A stretch of 64,000 nt of DNA from Sesamum alatum. Taxonomy: Eukaryota > Streptophyta > Magnoliopsida > Lamiales > Pedaliaceae. The notes beneath the pieces are model-generated. The model was not told the DNA's origin. It was given only the letters and a program-made list of their open reading frames with translations, and ran no database searches. The stretch lies in contig JACGWO010000008.1 in assembly GCA_034509735.1 (NCBI GenBank), forward strand, positions 14,457,864 to 14,521,863. Direction: 5' to 3'. The position numbers and the translations under genes were made by a program. Of the stretch, positions 54,691-64,000 are shown one piece after another; the first letter of the stretch is position 1; the number at the start of each line of letters is the position of its first letter.

Positions 54691-57600
54691 CCCAAATATG
54701 AAAGGAAAAACTCTCGAGCATTGCACTCATTATTTGAGGAGCACACGACACCCACACCAGAATTGAAGGAGTTACCTGAACACCTCAAATATGCCTTCTT
54801 TAGGGAGGATGACACATCAGTGGTGATCACATCCAGCAAGTTCACTACCTTGGAAGAAGAAAATTTAGCTCATATGGTTCGAAAGTTTCGAGAGGCCATT
54901 GGATGGAATATCATCGACATTAAAGGATTGAGTCCAAGAACTTACAAGAACAAAGCTTTTCATGACAAGATAAGTTCAAGGAAGAATTATCTCATGGACC
55001 TCAAAGTTTTCCTAGGTCCACACCATCGTCGGGTGTATTACACTGAAGAAGAGGACTTACAGTGCCCAACTTATTCAAGTTGAGGCACAACGTCTAGCCA
55101 AAGACGTTAAAGAAAAGTGCTACGTGGGAGGCAACCCATGATTTCTCTATCCTTTTCTCATTTCTTTTTCAATTTATTTGAGTGTGTGACTAACATGAGG
55201 TTTATACAGGCCGATTCATGCACAGAAACCTCTACGTCAAGGGTTCCCGCGTCTAGCACGAAAATCAAATTAGTCTGTAAGCCAGTCCATTGAGCGTGCC
55301 CATGCCTAACAGTTCATTTAAATCTCTCTGAATTTGAAAATCAGACTGATTTGTTGTTGTTTTTGTTATTGTTGTTAAGCGTGGCCACGCCTATTAGACC
55401 ATACAAATCTGCCTGAAATAACTTAAATTACTGCTGAAGAAATTTGCCCTTTTAGCGATCGAGCTCACACGCCGCCGCCACACCAGCACGTCGGCCTCAC
55501 TCCGTGGAATTCTCCCACTCCTTGACCCGTCACGACATGCACTCAAGGACGTTCTCTTCCCTTATCTCTCATTTTTTCCGTTCTTAAGTTGCATGCGTGT
55601 GTCCACATTGAGGACAATGTGGATTTTAAGTGTGGGGGTATGGTTGTTGTGTTGCAATAGATGAACTCGATAGATATGCTTGATGAAATTGGTGGATAAT
55701 TTTTGACATCGGTTGATAATTTTTGGAATTGTGAAAAGCTTTTGTGAAAATTATGAAATTTTTTGGCATGAAGATTCCTTTTCATTTTTGGACCACTCTT
55801 GATTTGGAAGCATTATGTGCAAAAGGAAACATATTTCATGCTTTAGGTAACCCATGGCTTGAAAACTTGTTTTTGTCTCGATAACTTGAATTGAAAATTC
55901 TTTTTGTATGGAATTGGTGGACTAGACAAAACCTTGTGAGCTTTTGAGCCTAAACACATTGATGAAATACTCCATCATTTTTTGAGAAAGAAATGCTTCT
56001 ATGACTTTGTGTTCCTAGAACTAGCTTTGAACCGCATCGAAGTTATATAAATGTGCATGCATTTGGATATGATAAAGGCAATAGGATTGAAACCACTTTG
56101 GCTTAAATTGACCACCCCATTACATGTTGACCCTAGTAAACCCACTCGAGCCTATTTAGCCTTGTTTTGTTGATATGAGCTGTTAACTATGAGCCTAACC
56201 CGTCATTCTTTAACCTTGATTTGGACCCTTCCAAGAATCATTAGAGCATCAAGGAAAATGAATGTTTATCTTAAAGAATGGTTCTCAAAACAAAGTGAGG
56301 AATTGAAACATCGTCATTTTGTGCTCTAAGGGTATATCTCAAAATAAGTGTGGGGGTTTCAAATTGTGATTTCAAATTTTGTGGGAACTCATTGTTACCT
56401 TGTTCTATACCTATTGCAAAAAAAGAGAGAGAAACAAAAGAAAAGAAGAAAAAAGTTGGCAAAAGAAAGAATATTCCTACCACAAAAAAAAGAAAAAGAA
56501 AAGAATAAAAAATCTCTCTAAAGAAACGAAAAGGCATAGTTCAAGAAATTATCAAATATGGTTGGGGAATTGAATTACTCTTGAGAGCTTTGAATTGTTG
56601 TTCACTTAATTTCTTGGTGCTCTAATTGAGTCTCTTGGAACTTAACCTCTTTATCCATAAATTCCTAGCCCCAAACCAAAGCCCCATTACAACCAAAATT
56701 GAAGACCTTTTGATCCTTGTGTATGCATATTTCAAAGTGGTGGAGATGTGGTGTATAAGCAAGCTTATGGTGAAACATTGTTGTAGCAAAGCATCGAGGG
56801 ATACACCTGAGCCATATACACTTGAGAGTTTGGAAAGCAGTGAGCAAAAGTCCACTAGTTTTGTATGATTGATTTTTGATGATGGACATTGAGTGAGAAC
56901 TTGTTTGAAGGCATGTTGAATTATCTTTTTATGTGATATATCATTCTCATTGCACATGTTGCAACCTAACTTGAGTGTGTTCGATTGTGAAGAGGATTCT
57001 AATTGCCAATATTTTGCTCGAGGACTAGCAAAAAGATAAGTGTGGGGGTATTTGATAAGTGTGTAATCTGCCATGTTTTGATGCTTGTAATTCCTTATTT
57101 TAAGGACTAATTACTCTTAATCATGTGGATTTATTATATTTTCAGGAAATACGTCTTGTAAGGAGTAAAGGATGGTGAATTGAAGCTAAGAATGGCATTT
57201 GGAGGCATTTGAGGGAACAAGTGGAAAAGAGTTGTAGATTCGAAATTTCCACTAAGCGTGCACACGTTTAACGCTGCAGTCAACCCAGGAGAAAAAGGAA
57301 AGCTGCTGATTTTGTTGAATGATGAAGGAATGAATGCTGAAAAACCTCTTGAGGATCCGAAAATTGTCCATTAGATTGCTAGGAATTAAGTTGTTAACAT
57401 CTTTATTAGCAATCATGTATCTATCTCTTTTCAGTCTAGGTTCGTGAGGTGCTAATAGTATAAATAGGAGGCACCTCACAACTCAAAAACGATCTCTTGT
57501 TTTACATTGAATTTGATAGTTTAATTCATTATTCTACTTATTCTATCTCCTTTTATTTTTATTACGTTGCCCAATTGCTAATGGAATTCCACTCTTTAGT

Positions 57601-58385
57601 GTGTTTTTCCATTAGCATATTAGGCTAATATTTTAATTTTCCGGTTAAAGTATGGTGAATGCTTGATTCGTAAAATATTGTGAGATCTAATAAGTGCTTA
57701 CCACCTTTATTAAAATTCATATTCATGTTATTCTCTGCGCTTTTTTTACAAACGTCTGAATTCTAAATGATGTGATCAGTTGTTCATTATCAAGAAAGTT
57801 TGTTTAGTTATTTGAACTTACAAACCCGTAATTGTTTGTTTAGTTCAATAATTAGTAGCAACATAGCATGATTAATCGTGTCAAAGTGGTTAGTTTTGTT
57901 ATGGGGAATGCATGATCTGATCTAAATGAATCCTCGTAGGAATTTATTGGTTAGGATCAGGACCTTCTAATTCTTAATGTTGTTAATGAATTAAATCTTG
58001 TGGACGTTCCCGGGGTTGTTCATTGATTAGAGATCTAAGCCAACGGACGTTCCTTGGCTAAATAAAGGTAAGGAAGGGTGAGGTTGTTAGGTCGTACCAA
58101 CGACCATAATTGATCTACGTGATTTAATAACTGTTACATTTGCATCGATGATCAATGGACGAAATCAAGCATGAACCCACTTTAAACGGAAAGCTCTTTT
58201 ATCTATTAATCTTCCCCTTTAAATTGTCCTTCGTTATTTTGTCTTAAAAACTGAAAATCTAAACCCCCCCTTTTTATCTCTTTTAGAAATCAACTTATCG
58301 CCGATCCCTATGGTTTCAATCCTACTTACCGCTTTCGCAAGAAAGTAATTGTAGGAATTATTTTTGATGGTTTCAACACCCATCA
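54690..58385 (+). mobile_element. Athila-lineage gypsy fragment with 3' LTR
   Basis: It begins in pol: LKELPEHLKYAFFREDDTSVVITSS then LAHMVRKFREAIGWNIIDIKGLSP, the start of Athila RT. It jumps to FHDKISSRKNYLMDLKVFLG (integrase C-terminus) and GTGGGAGGCAACCCAT (55124-55139), a usual post-pol signature. Three GTGTGGGGGT motifs (55629, 56346 and 57039) mark the 3' region, the last one just before the LTR (57052-58385, TGATAAGTG to ACCCATCA, 1334 bp). The 5' LTR is absent. Confidence 0.8.
57052..58385 (+). mobile_element. Athila 3' LTR
   Basis: It starts TGATAAGTGTGTAATC after the purine-rich GTGTGGGGGTAT and ends CAACACCCATCA. A TATA-like GTATAAATAGGAGGCACC is at 57457-57474. Copia sequence resumes within about 20 bases. 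Confidence 0.75.
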
Positions 58386-58399
58386 CTCACGTCCATCAT

Positions 58400-59330
58400 T
58401 GTGTTTTCATGAATAGGTATGCAAGTGGAGGCTTTATCATTCTTCTTCTCTATGTTGATGATATGTTAATTGTTAGGCATGACAAGACGAAGATTGCGGC
58501 TCTTAAGAAAGCTTTGAATAGTGTTTTTGCAATGAAGGAGTTGGGTCCAACAAGACAAATCCTTGGGATGAAGATTACTCGAGACTAACCCAAGAAGTTG
58601 TTGTGGTTATTCAGGAGCACTACATCGAAAAGGTGCTCGAGAAGTTCAACATGCACAAGGCAAATATTCCCTATTCATCTATTGTTGGGAGTCTTATGTA
58701 TGTCATGGTTTGCATCAGGCCCGATATAGCCCACGGTGTTGGAGTTGTGAGTCATCATTGTCTAACCTAGGGAAAGAGCACTGGACAGCCATCAAGTGGA
58801 TTCTTATACTTTCGGGGTACATCTAAGAGGTGTTTGTGCTCTGGCAATGGGAAACCTGTGTTAGAAGGATATACAAATGCTGACATGGCTAGAGATATTA
58901 TTTTGAAAAAGTCAACATCATGGTATCTGACCACATTTGCAGGGGGGGGGGGGGGGGGCTATCTCTTGGCAATCAAAGCTTTAGAAATGTATGGCTTTAT
59001 CCACCATAGAGGCCGAGTAAATTACAGCTACAAAGGCATGCAAAGAAATCTATGGTTGACGAATTTTCCTCCGAGAGTTGAGTCATGAGCAAAGAAATTA
59101 TGTCTTGCACTATGATAATCAGAGTGCCATTCACTTGGCAAAAAAGTCAGCCTATCACTCCCGCACGAAACATATCAATGTTCGATACCATTGGATAAGG
59201 GATGAGCTAGAGGAGAAGTATCTACAACTCGAGAAGGTACATACCAACAAGAATTGATCGGATATGATGACAAAGGCAATACCATCGACCATGAAGTTTG
59301 AAGATTGTTGCAAAGATGTTCCCCATTATT
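58400..59330 (+). pseudogene. Copia RT end and RNase H
   Basis: HHCVFMNRYASGGFIILLLYVDDMLIV carries the YVDD catalytic box. KALNSVFAMKELGPTRQILGMKI follows, then a frame shift to YIEKVLEKFNM, SIVGSLMYVMVCIRPDIAHGVGVVS, LEGYTNADMARD (RNase H Asp region), a 16-G run at 58943-58958, IEAE with the RNase H Glu next to a stop, and HYDNQSAIHLAKKSAYHSRTKHINVRYHWIR. Several stops and shifts. All upstream RT is missing. Confidence 0.9.
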
Positions 59331-59331
59331 A

Positions 59332-59349
59332 AGTCGGGAAGGGGGAGAT
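59332..59349 (+). promoter_or_regulatory. Copia polypurine tract
   Basis: AGTCGGGAAGGGGGAGAT immediately precedes the 3' LTR. Confidence 0.85.
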
Positions 59350-59883
59350 TGATGGGGTCCCTCCTTAATTGAGGGATTCCGAAAGCAAAATAATGCATGC
59401 ATGATAGTCTTCAAAAAAGATTAATGTTTTTGACTTCTTGGGAACTTGAAGAAGGTAAGTTCATTTGACCATGAGGCCAAGGTTCATTGGCTCCATTCAA
59501 TGGTAGAGCTTTATAGAGTTGCCTCATAACTTTTGATTTACCCCCTTCTACTCCTATAAATAGTGGTCTTTGGGATGGTTTAGTGGATCACAAGCAAGAG
59601 CGAAATTCTCTACAAAGAGAGAGAAAAGAGAGCTACTACATAGTAAAGAGCTTGGGAAAAGTTATCACATTTTCTCAAGTAAGTTTGAGTGTTCCACCAT
59701 ATATTAGTTTGATTGTAAAGACTTGTAATCCTACTATCATCATAGTGGAAGGTTTGTGGTTTTTTCCTTCACCTTGAAGGGTTTTCATTTAGAATATTTG
59801 GTATCATCATCTCTGTTATTTTGCCCATTTTGATCACACAAAGATGGAAAAGGTCTTCCGCTTTGAACCCGTCTTTTCACAAT
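59350..59883 (+). mobile_element. 3' LTR of the copia element
   Basis: 534 bp. It is the MITE-free copy, starting TGATGGGGTCCC. Confidence 0.9.
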
Positions 59884-59889
59884 ACCCCA

Positions 59890-60670
59890 TAAGTTACAGG
59901 ATTAAAATTATAATTTTTTAAAATTGAAAAATAAAAAGTCATCCATAATGAAAAGTACCATTTTATTTAGCCCAAAGATTTCTTTCGGCTTGATCCCTTG
60001 GGCACATCAGTAGTCTTTGGATAGGAGACGACCTACATTCTTGTAAGTTCAAGCCCACACACACGTGCCACGGCTCGCCTACTTGGCTCTGTTTGAGGCT
60101 TCGGCTTATGAATTTGTACTTGTTTAAGATTATAGTTATATATTCTAAGAGAAAATTTAATGGTTAAATACATCTTGCACCCTTGAACTATGCATAAGTG
60201 AATTTATCCCCCTAATATAAAGTGTAACAAAATGCCCCTTCATAGTATGGACTAATTTTTTTTATGATTAAAATGCCCTTATTATTTACACCCCTTAAAA
60301 TATGTCTATTACAATCATTCTCCTAAAACATAATTTGAATTATTACAAAAAATTTATTGAAAATTAACACTGCAAGACATTTATGAGTTTCATAATTAGT
60401 ATAAAAACTATATAAACTCTATAAATTTAGAATCCTTATATTTTTTACATAACCATTCAAAAAATTACATAATTTTTGCTTGTATTGTGATATATTTTTA
60501 GAAAAGAAATTATCAATACAATTTTAAAATATTACATCATATATATATACACTATAAAATATGCAAATCTATAATATTCTATAATTTTTTTAACAATGAT
60601 ATGATATATTATAGCTTTTTTACATGTAATTGCATAAAAATTTCTAAGTTATATATATATATATTTAAAA
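59890..60670. other. AT-rich spacer
   Basis: No gene. 60160-60300 contains phrases typical of foldback MITEs (CTTGCACCCTTGAACTATGC, TTTATCCCCCTAATATAAAG), but no partner arm was found. Confidence 0.4.
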
Positions 60671-60677
60671 TTATATA

Positions 60678-61289
60678 TGATATGGATAAAATCAGGTAGG
60701 CCCAACACAGGCCCAATAGGCTCGGTCCTAGAGAGAGGTGGACGGCCCAGGGTCTTCAGACCCATAATCTTGCTAGCCGAAGATCAGAAACACAAGAGGA
60801 TCGGCATCCATGAAGGCAGCCAACAAGGTCTGGGGGTGCCACACCATCATCCGACGTGGATCGATGCACGAGCTCCAAGAAAGGTGCGAGAGGAGTTGGG
60901 CGCCCTTATCTGCAACTACCCTGTGTAAGTTGAGGGGATTATCCTAACAGTCCAGGAAGTCACCGTTTGCCTACCTCCTCAAAGTCCTCACCATGACAGA
61001 CTTCTTACCCTAGGAGGACTCTTCCGCTTATAACTACAAGGTTCTTACCCTAAACGGGTAATCTATTCTAAGACCTACACACTGCACACTCATTTCATGT
61101 TACACCTAACGCGATCATGTTCATCATTCTCATCGTGCTTTCAATTTATTTTCTTCTTCAAGTTATCGGCTTGAGCGTCAGAGTGCTAACACCTTTTTAT
61201 AGGTCCTCTATTCTACATATTTTAGCATTTGGGTTGGGATCTTCCGGCCCAAGATCATCGTCATGATTGAGTAGATTCTGCTCACATCA
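60678..61289 (+). mobile_element. Tat-type LTR
   Basis: It contains GGCTTGAGCGTCAGAGTGCTAAC (61163-61185), TTTTTATAGGTCC and the end CTCACATCA, followed by a PBS. The 5' limit TGATATGG is approximate. Confidence 0.75.
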
Positions 61290-61309
61290 AGTGGCGCTGT
61301 CTATGGGAA
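61290..61309 (+). promoter_or_regulatory. Primer binding site
   Basis: AGTGGCGCTGTCTATGGGAA, the same tRNA type as the PBSs at 5794 and 15061, diverged. Confidence 0.75.
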
Positions 61310-61332
61310 AAGAGAACTAAGACGTAAGGATT

Positions 61333-61760
61333 ATGAATGTTCCCAACGGTGGACTTGAAAAGCAGAAGGCAGCTGAGGTTGTTGTTGACCCTTCGGCGCT
61401 GCAGGTGTTGACTGACACTCCTTTGGCCCCTGCGCGGGATGAGGCTAGACCTTCTGACCCTACTGATCCCCTTTCGAATCCCCCTTATGATAGAACTTCG
61501 TCAGATGCTTCCTTGGACAGGATGTCCTCGGGGCTGCTGGCAGCGATCCAACGAATGATCAGCGGTGGCATTCCGGACATAGTTGGCTGCGGCAACAGCA
61601 GCCCTGTGGCCGCTATGACCCCTCACCTTCAAGAGGTCCCTTTGGTGGCTGGCGGTCTGCGAGAAGCGAATGAGGCTCCCCCCGTGAGGAGGCCCCCTGC
61701 CCAATTAGATGAGGCACTCATTCCCCCCCCCCCCCCCAAGTGCGGAATGAGGCTCCTCCC
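61333..61760 (+). pseudogene. Gag N-terminus of a Tat element, truncated
   Basis: The frame starts MNVPNGGLEKQKAAEVV, 40 bases after the PBS. It is Pro/Ala/Asp-rich with SSGLLAAIQRMISGGIPDIVG, a gag N-terminal helix seen in Tat elements. A 13-C run at 61725 and then the inserted copia-type LTR (61764) end it. Gag residues beyond that are not in the window. Confidence 0.65.
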
Positions 61761-61763
61761 TAT

Positions 61764-62512
61764 TGGTAAGAGACAAATCAACTCCAATCAAGCCCTTTCC
61801 TTTTGGTATGATTTGATCATACATTAAAAGTTGGTAGGCTTGATTGAAGAATTAATGGTGATTGGATGGGATGTATCTAGACATTCTTGGATGAACCTAG
61901 TCACATTCCAATAATCACATTAATTATGTATATATATGAGTATATACAACACCTTGTGTAATTAGAATCATCATTCATCTTTTCTATGAAAAGAGAAGAC
62001 AAAATTCGGCCTCTCTCTCCCTCATACATTTCGGCCACTCTTTCCCTCTCCCACTTGTATTCTTCACATGATCTTGGATCAAAAGGAAGAACAAAGTAGG
62101 TTTAAGAGAACACTAATTGATAATGTTTATTCTCTTAAACCGATTCCTTCACAAACCCGTTTTCTTCTAGCAAAGAGAACGTGCGTTTCACTTCCGGTGT
62201 GGTGTGGATAACCTTTGGAGAATCCATATGTTTGGATTTAGTGAACATTCCGGAGAAGAAACAATGCAAGTAGCCGCTCGCACGTGAAATCTACAAAGGT
62301 AACGATTTATTACGTTTTTGTATATTTACATTTCATCTATGCTCTATGTGTTATATATATGTTTAAATATTAATACATCCTACATCAAACGTTCAGTTGA
62401 GCACTCAAGGGTATACCCCTTGGGATCACGTTTATTTAAATTGTTTAAATTTACGTATTTTCATGCTTTCTCGCTTCTGCTCGCGCTCCCGGGCGGATCC
62501 GCTTGTCCTTCA
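61764..62512 (+). mobile_element. Copia-type LTR
   Basis: It runs from TGGTAAGAGACAAATC to TTGTCCTTCA and is followed two bases later by TGGTATCAGAACC (62515-62527), an initiator-Met PBS. The 3' end resembles that of the solo LTR at 7367-9615 (TTTATGCTTTC...GC-CCCGGGC...). The 5' limit is approximate. Confidence 0.75.
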
Positions 62513-62514
62513 AG

Positions 62515-62527
62515 TGGTATCAGAACC
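62515..62527 (+). promoter_or_regulatory. Copia primer binding site (initiator Met tRNA)
   Basis: TGGTATCAGAACC, the standard form for Ty1/copia with one change. Confidence 0.85.
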
Positions 62528-64000
62528 CGGTTCGATGTAAGGGGCATAGATCTATGTACTTGGCATGATCTACTTGCTTTTATGGCTTTAATGGCATGTT
62601 AGAATGCATGAATACATGAATAAATATGATGATTCAATTATTTAAATTTGATGGACGTTAAGCATGCTAATTTTTTGAGATTGGATCTAGAATTGCATGC
62701 TCGTTTTCAGTTTATTTCTGTATATTTGTGCTGAAAAGAATGTTGAAAAAATATGGAAAAGCGGGCAGCAGCGACAGCGGTTGGCTGCCGCCCCTGCCAG
62801 CCGATCACTAGATGGCAAGCGCGTGCGGGCTCACGCCGGCTGCGCGCAAGCCTGGGCGGCGTGCCTGCCAGCGTGCATGCTAGCAAGGGCAGCCGCGCAT
62901 ACCGCGGCCGCGCAGGCACAACGGCTGGGCCGTTTTGTGCCGTTCTTCGACGTTTTCTGAAAAATTTGATTTTCTGAATTTTCTGCACATTATTCTAAAA
63001 ATGTATTAATTTTGCACTTTTGATTTTGGAATAATTGGATTGTTCCTTAGATCAAATTTGCTTAATTAATTTGGGAATAATACATGCATTGGATGCATTG
63101 TTTATAATGTCCATTGAATTTGAAAATTGAATTTTGCATATTGTTTATGTATTTATGCTTTGTGAGGTTGGACATCACTTGGATATTTGGAATATCCATG
63201 GTTCAAGCATGATTATTTGGAATAATTATGTTATGTGCGTTGATGGGATTAACATGGGATGATTACAAAAGCCCTAGACCTTGTGTATGGATGAATGTAT
63301 GATTATTTACATTTCTGTTGGGTGGGGCCTGCGTGGCTCTTGTTTTGGGACTATCATCTCCCTTATTTCAGCCTCATGATGTTAAGGCTTGTTTTTATTT
63401 CCCATGTATTACTTTCAATTGTAATGAGAGTAGATAGGATTGGTGAGGTTTTAACAAGCTTATGGAGTCGAAGACTCAAGGTGGAGCATCAAGGCGTGAA
63501 ACAAGAACATTACAAGGCCTATTGGAATGACAATGGGTATATTACTTTGTAATAATATAGGACCACCCTAGACAGACCATAGACTCACTGCGGGCTCAGT
63601 GGGGCGCATAGGTTGGGTTTGTGATCATCCTAACAGGGCTATATTTATCGCTTTAAATATTGGATATTTATGCATGCTAAAACACCTTAATGTTATGAGG
63701 TCTCGATCATTCATTAAACTCTCATTTGGTTGGACCAAATTACATATTAGGCCCAGAACGGACTTGGATCAAAATGGTATTTTGATCTGTTCGAGCCTTC
63801 CATCCACAGCAATGTGGTGAGGAAGCTGCCACTACCTAAGTGTGGTCTCACGAGTCGTGGCACACTTTGACTAGGGGAAAGCTACACCATTGTTGTGAAC
63901 AAAGAGACCGCACTCACTGTTTCCCTGTCTCACGAGTCGTGGGGGCGACAGTTTGAGGCATTATTTGGTTGATGGATCGAGCCCAACACTGAGTAACATG
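62528..64000 (+). other. Long non-coding leader of the copia-type element
   Basis: No gag motif appears over 1.47 kb after the PBS. A sharply GC-rich block lies at 62757-62957, and TCTCACGAGTCGTGG is repeated at 63846 and 63928. It could be a long 5' leader or a non-coding LARD-type interior. The window ends before this can be decided. Confidence 0.5.

Larger units (their letters stand above)
52447..59883 (+). mobile_element. Ty1/copia retrotransposon with nested insertions
   Basis: 5' LTR 52447-53269 (823 bp including a 279-bp MITE and its 9-bp duplication, so about 535 bp originally) and 3' LTR 59350-59883 (534 bp). ACCCC occurs at both outer edges (52441-52445 or shifted by one C, and 59884-59888). 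Internal order is gag, protease, gag-pre-integrase, [Athila fragment], end of RT, RNase H, PPT. The integrase and most of RT are missing. Confidence 0.92.

Noticed and set aside
56271..57074. Open frames in the Athila 3' region (56271-56537, 56622-57074)
   Set aside because: They are in the zone where Athila elements may carry an env-like ORF, but no signal, transmembrane pattern or splice structure is convincing, and the low-complexity A/G tract explains one of them.
59990..60075. Possible tRNA-like/SINE head (B-box-like GTAAGTTCAAGCCCA)
   Set aside because: There is no convincing A box, tail or duplication; too weak to list.
62697..62988. Ala/Arg-rich ORFs on both strands
   Set aside because: They lie in a GC-rich block of a retroelement leader; open frames on both strands indicate compositional bias.

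Overview
The window is plant nuclear DNA. It is AT-rich and densely packed with transposons, and it looks like a gene-poor eudicot euchromatin/heterochromatin border. The evidence is an intron-less BLUS1-type kinase, a plant FHA protein, Tat/Athila Ty3-gypsy and Ty1-copia elements, a MuDR-type transposon, a CACTA-type MITE and a tRNA-derived SINE. The species cannot be named from the sequence. Only two ordinary host genes are convincing, both on the minus strand: a BLUS1-like kinase (17792-19357) and an FHA-domain protein (41132-42541).

0-16 kb: a Tat-type LTR (206-828); a degenerate minus-strand Tat-like element (about 1440-6173) with gag remnants, two kinds of tandem repeat and no visible pol; then a complete minus-strand Tat element (6174-15871) with 793/792-bp LTRs and a TATAT target duplication. 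That element has lost reverse transcriptase, carries an antisense extra ORF (aORF, 9808-11836), and is itself interrupted by a 2.25-kb copia-like solo LTR (7367-9615). 15.9-20 kb: a CACTA-type MITE, an inverted-repeat element with a GC-rich core, and the kinase gene.

20-29 kb: a plus-strand Tat pol region (protease, RT, RNase H, integrase) broken by frameshifts. Its integrase is split by a nested Tat element (23496-26587), and a short integrase segment appears on both sides. An antisense aORF remnant follows. 29-34 kb: AT-rich DNA with a decayed SINE, MITEs and a second GC-core inverted-repeat element.

34-38.5 kb: the best preserved mobile element is a 4456-bp Mutator-like element with identical 83-bp inner-facing terminal repeats, a 9-bp target duplication (8/9) and an uninterrupted transposase, for which a four-exon, 918-aa model is given. 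38.9-52.4 kb: three more GC-core elements, an RNase H pseudogene, the FHA gene, a complete SINE, and MITEs with exact or near-exact 9-bp duplications. One of these MITEs (49340-49703) has ends like the Mutator-like element.

52.4-64 kb: a Ty1-copia element (52447-59883) with a MITE in its 5' LTR and an Athila fragment replacing the middle of pol; then a Tat LTR with PBS and gag start (60678-61760), interrupted by a copia-type LTR with an initiator-tRNA PBS and a long non-coding leader running off the end. The host genes have no evident functional link. The rest is a layered insertion record, in which MITEs in LTRs and LTRs in elements give relative ages.
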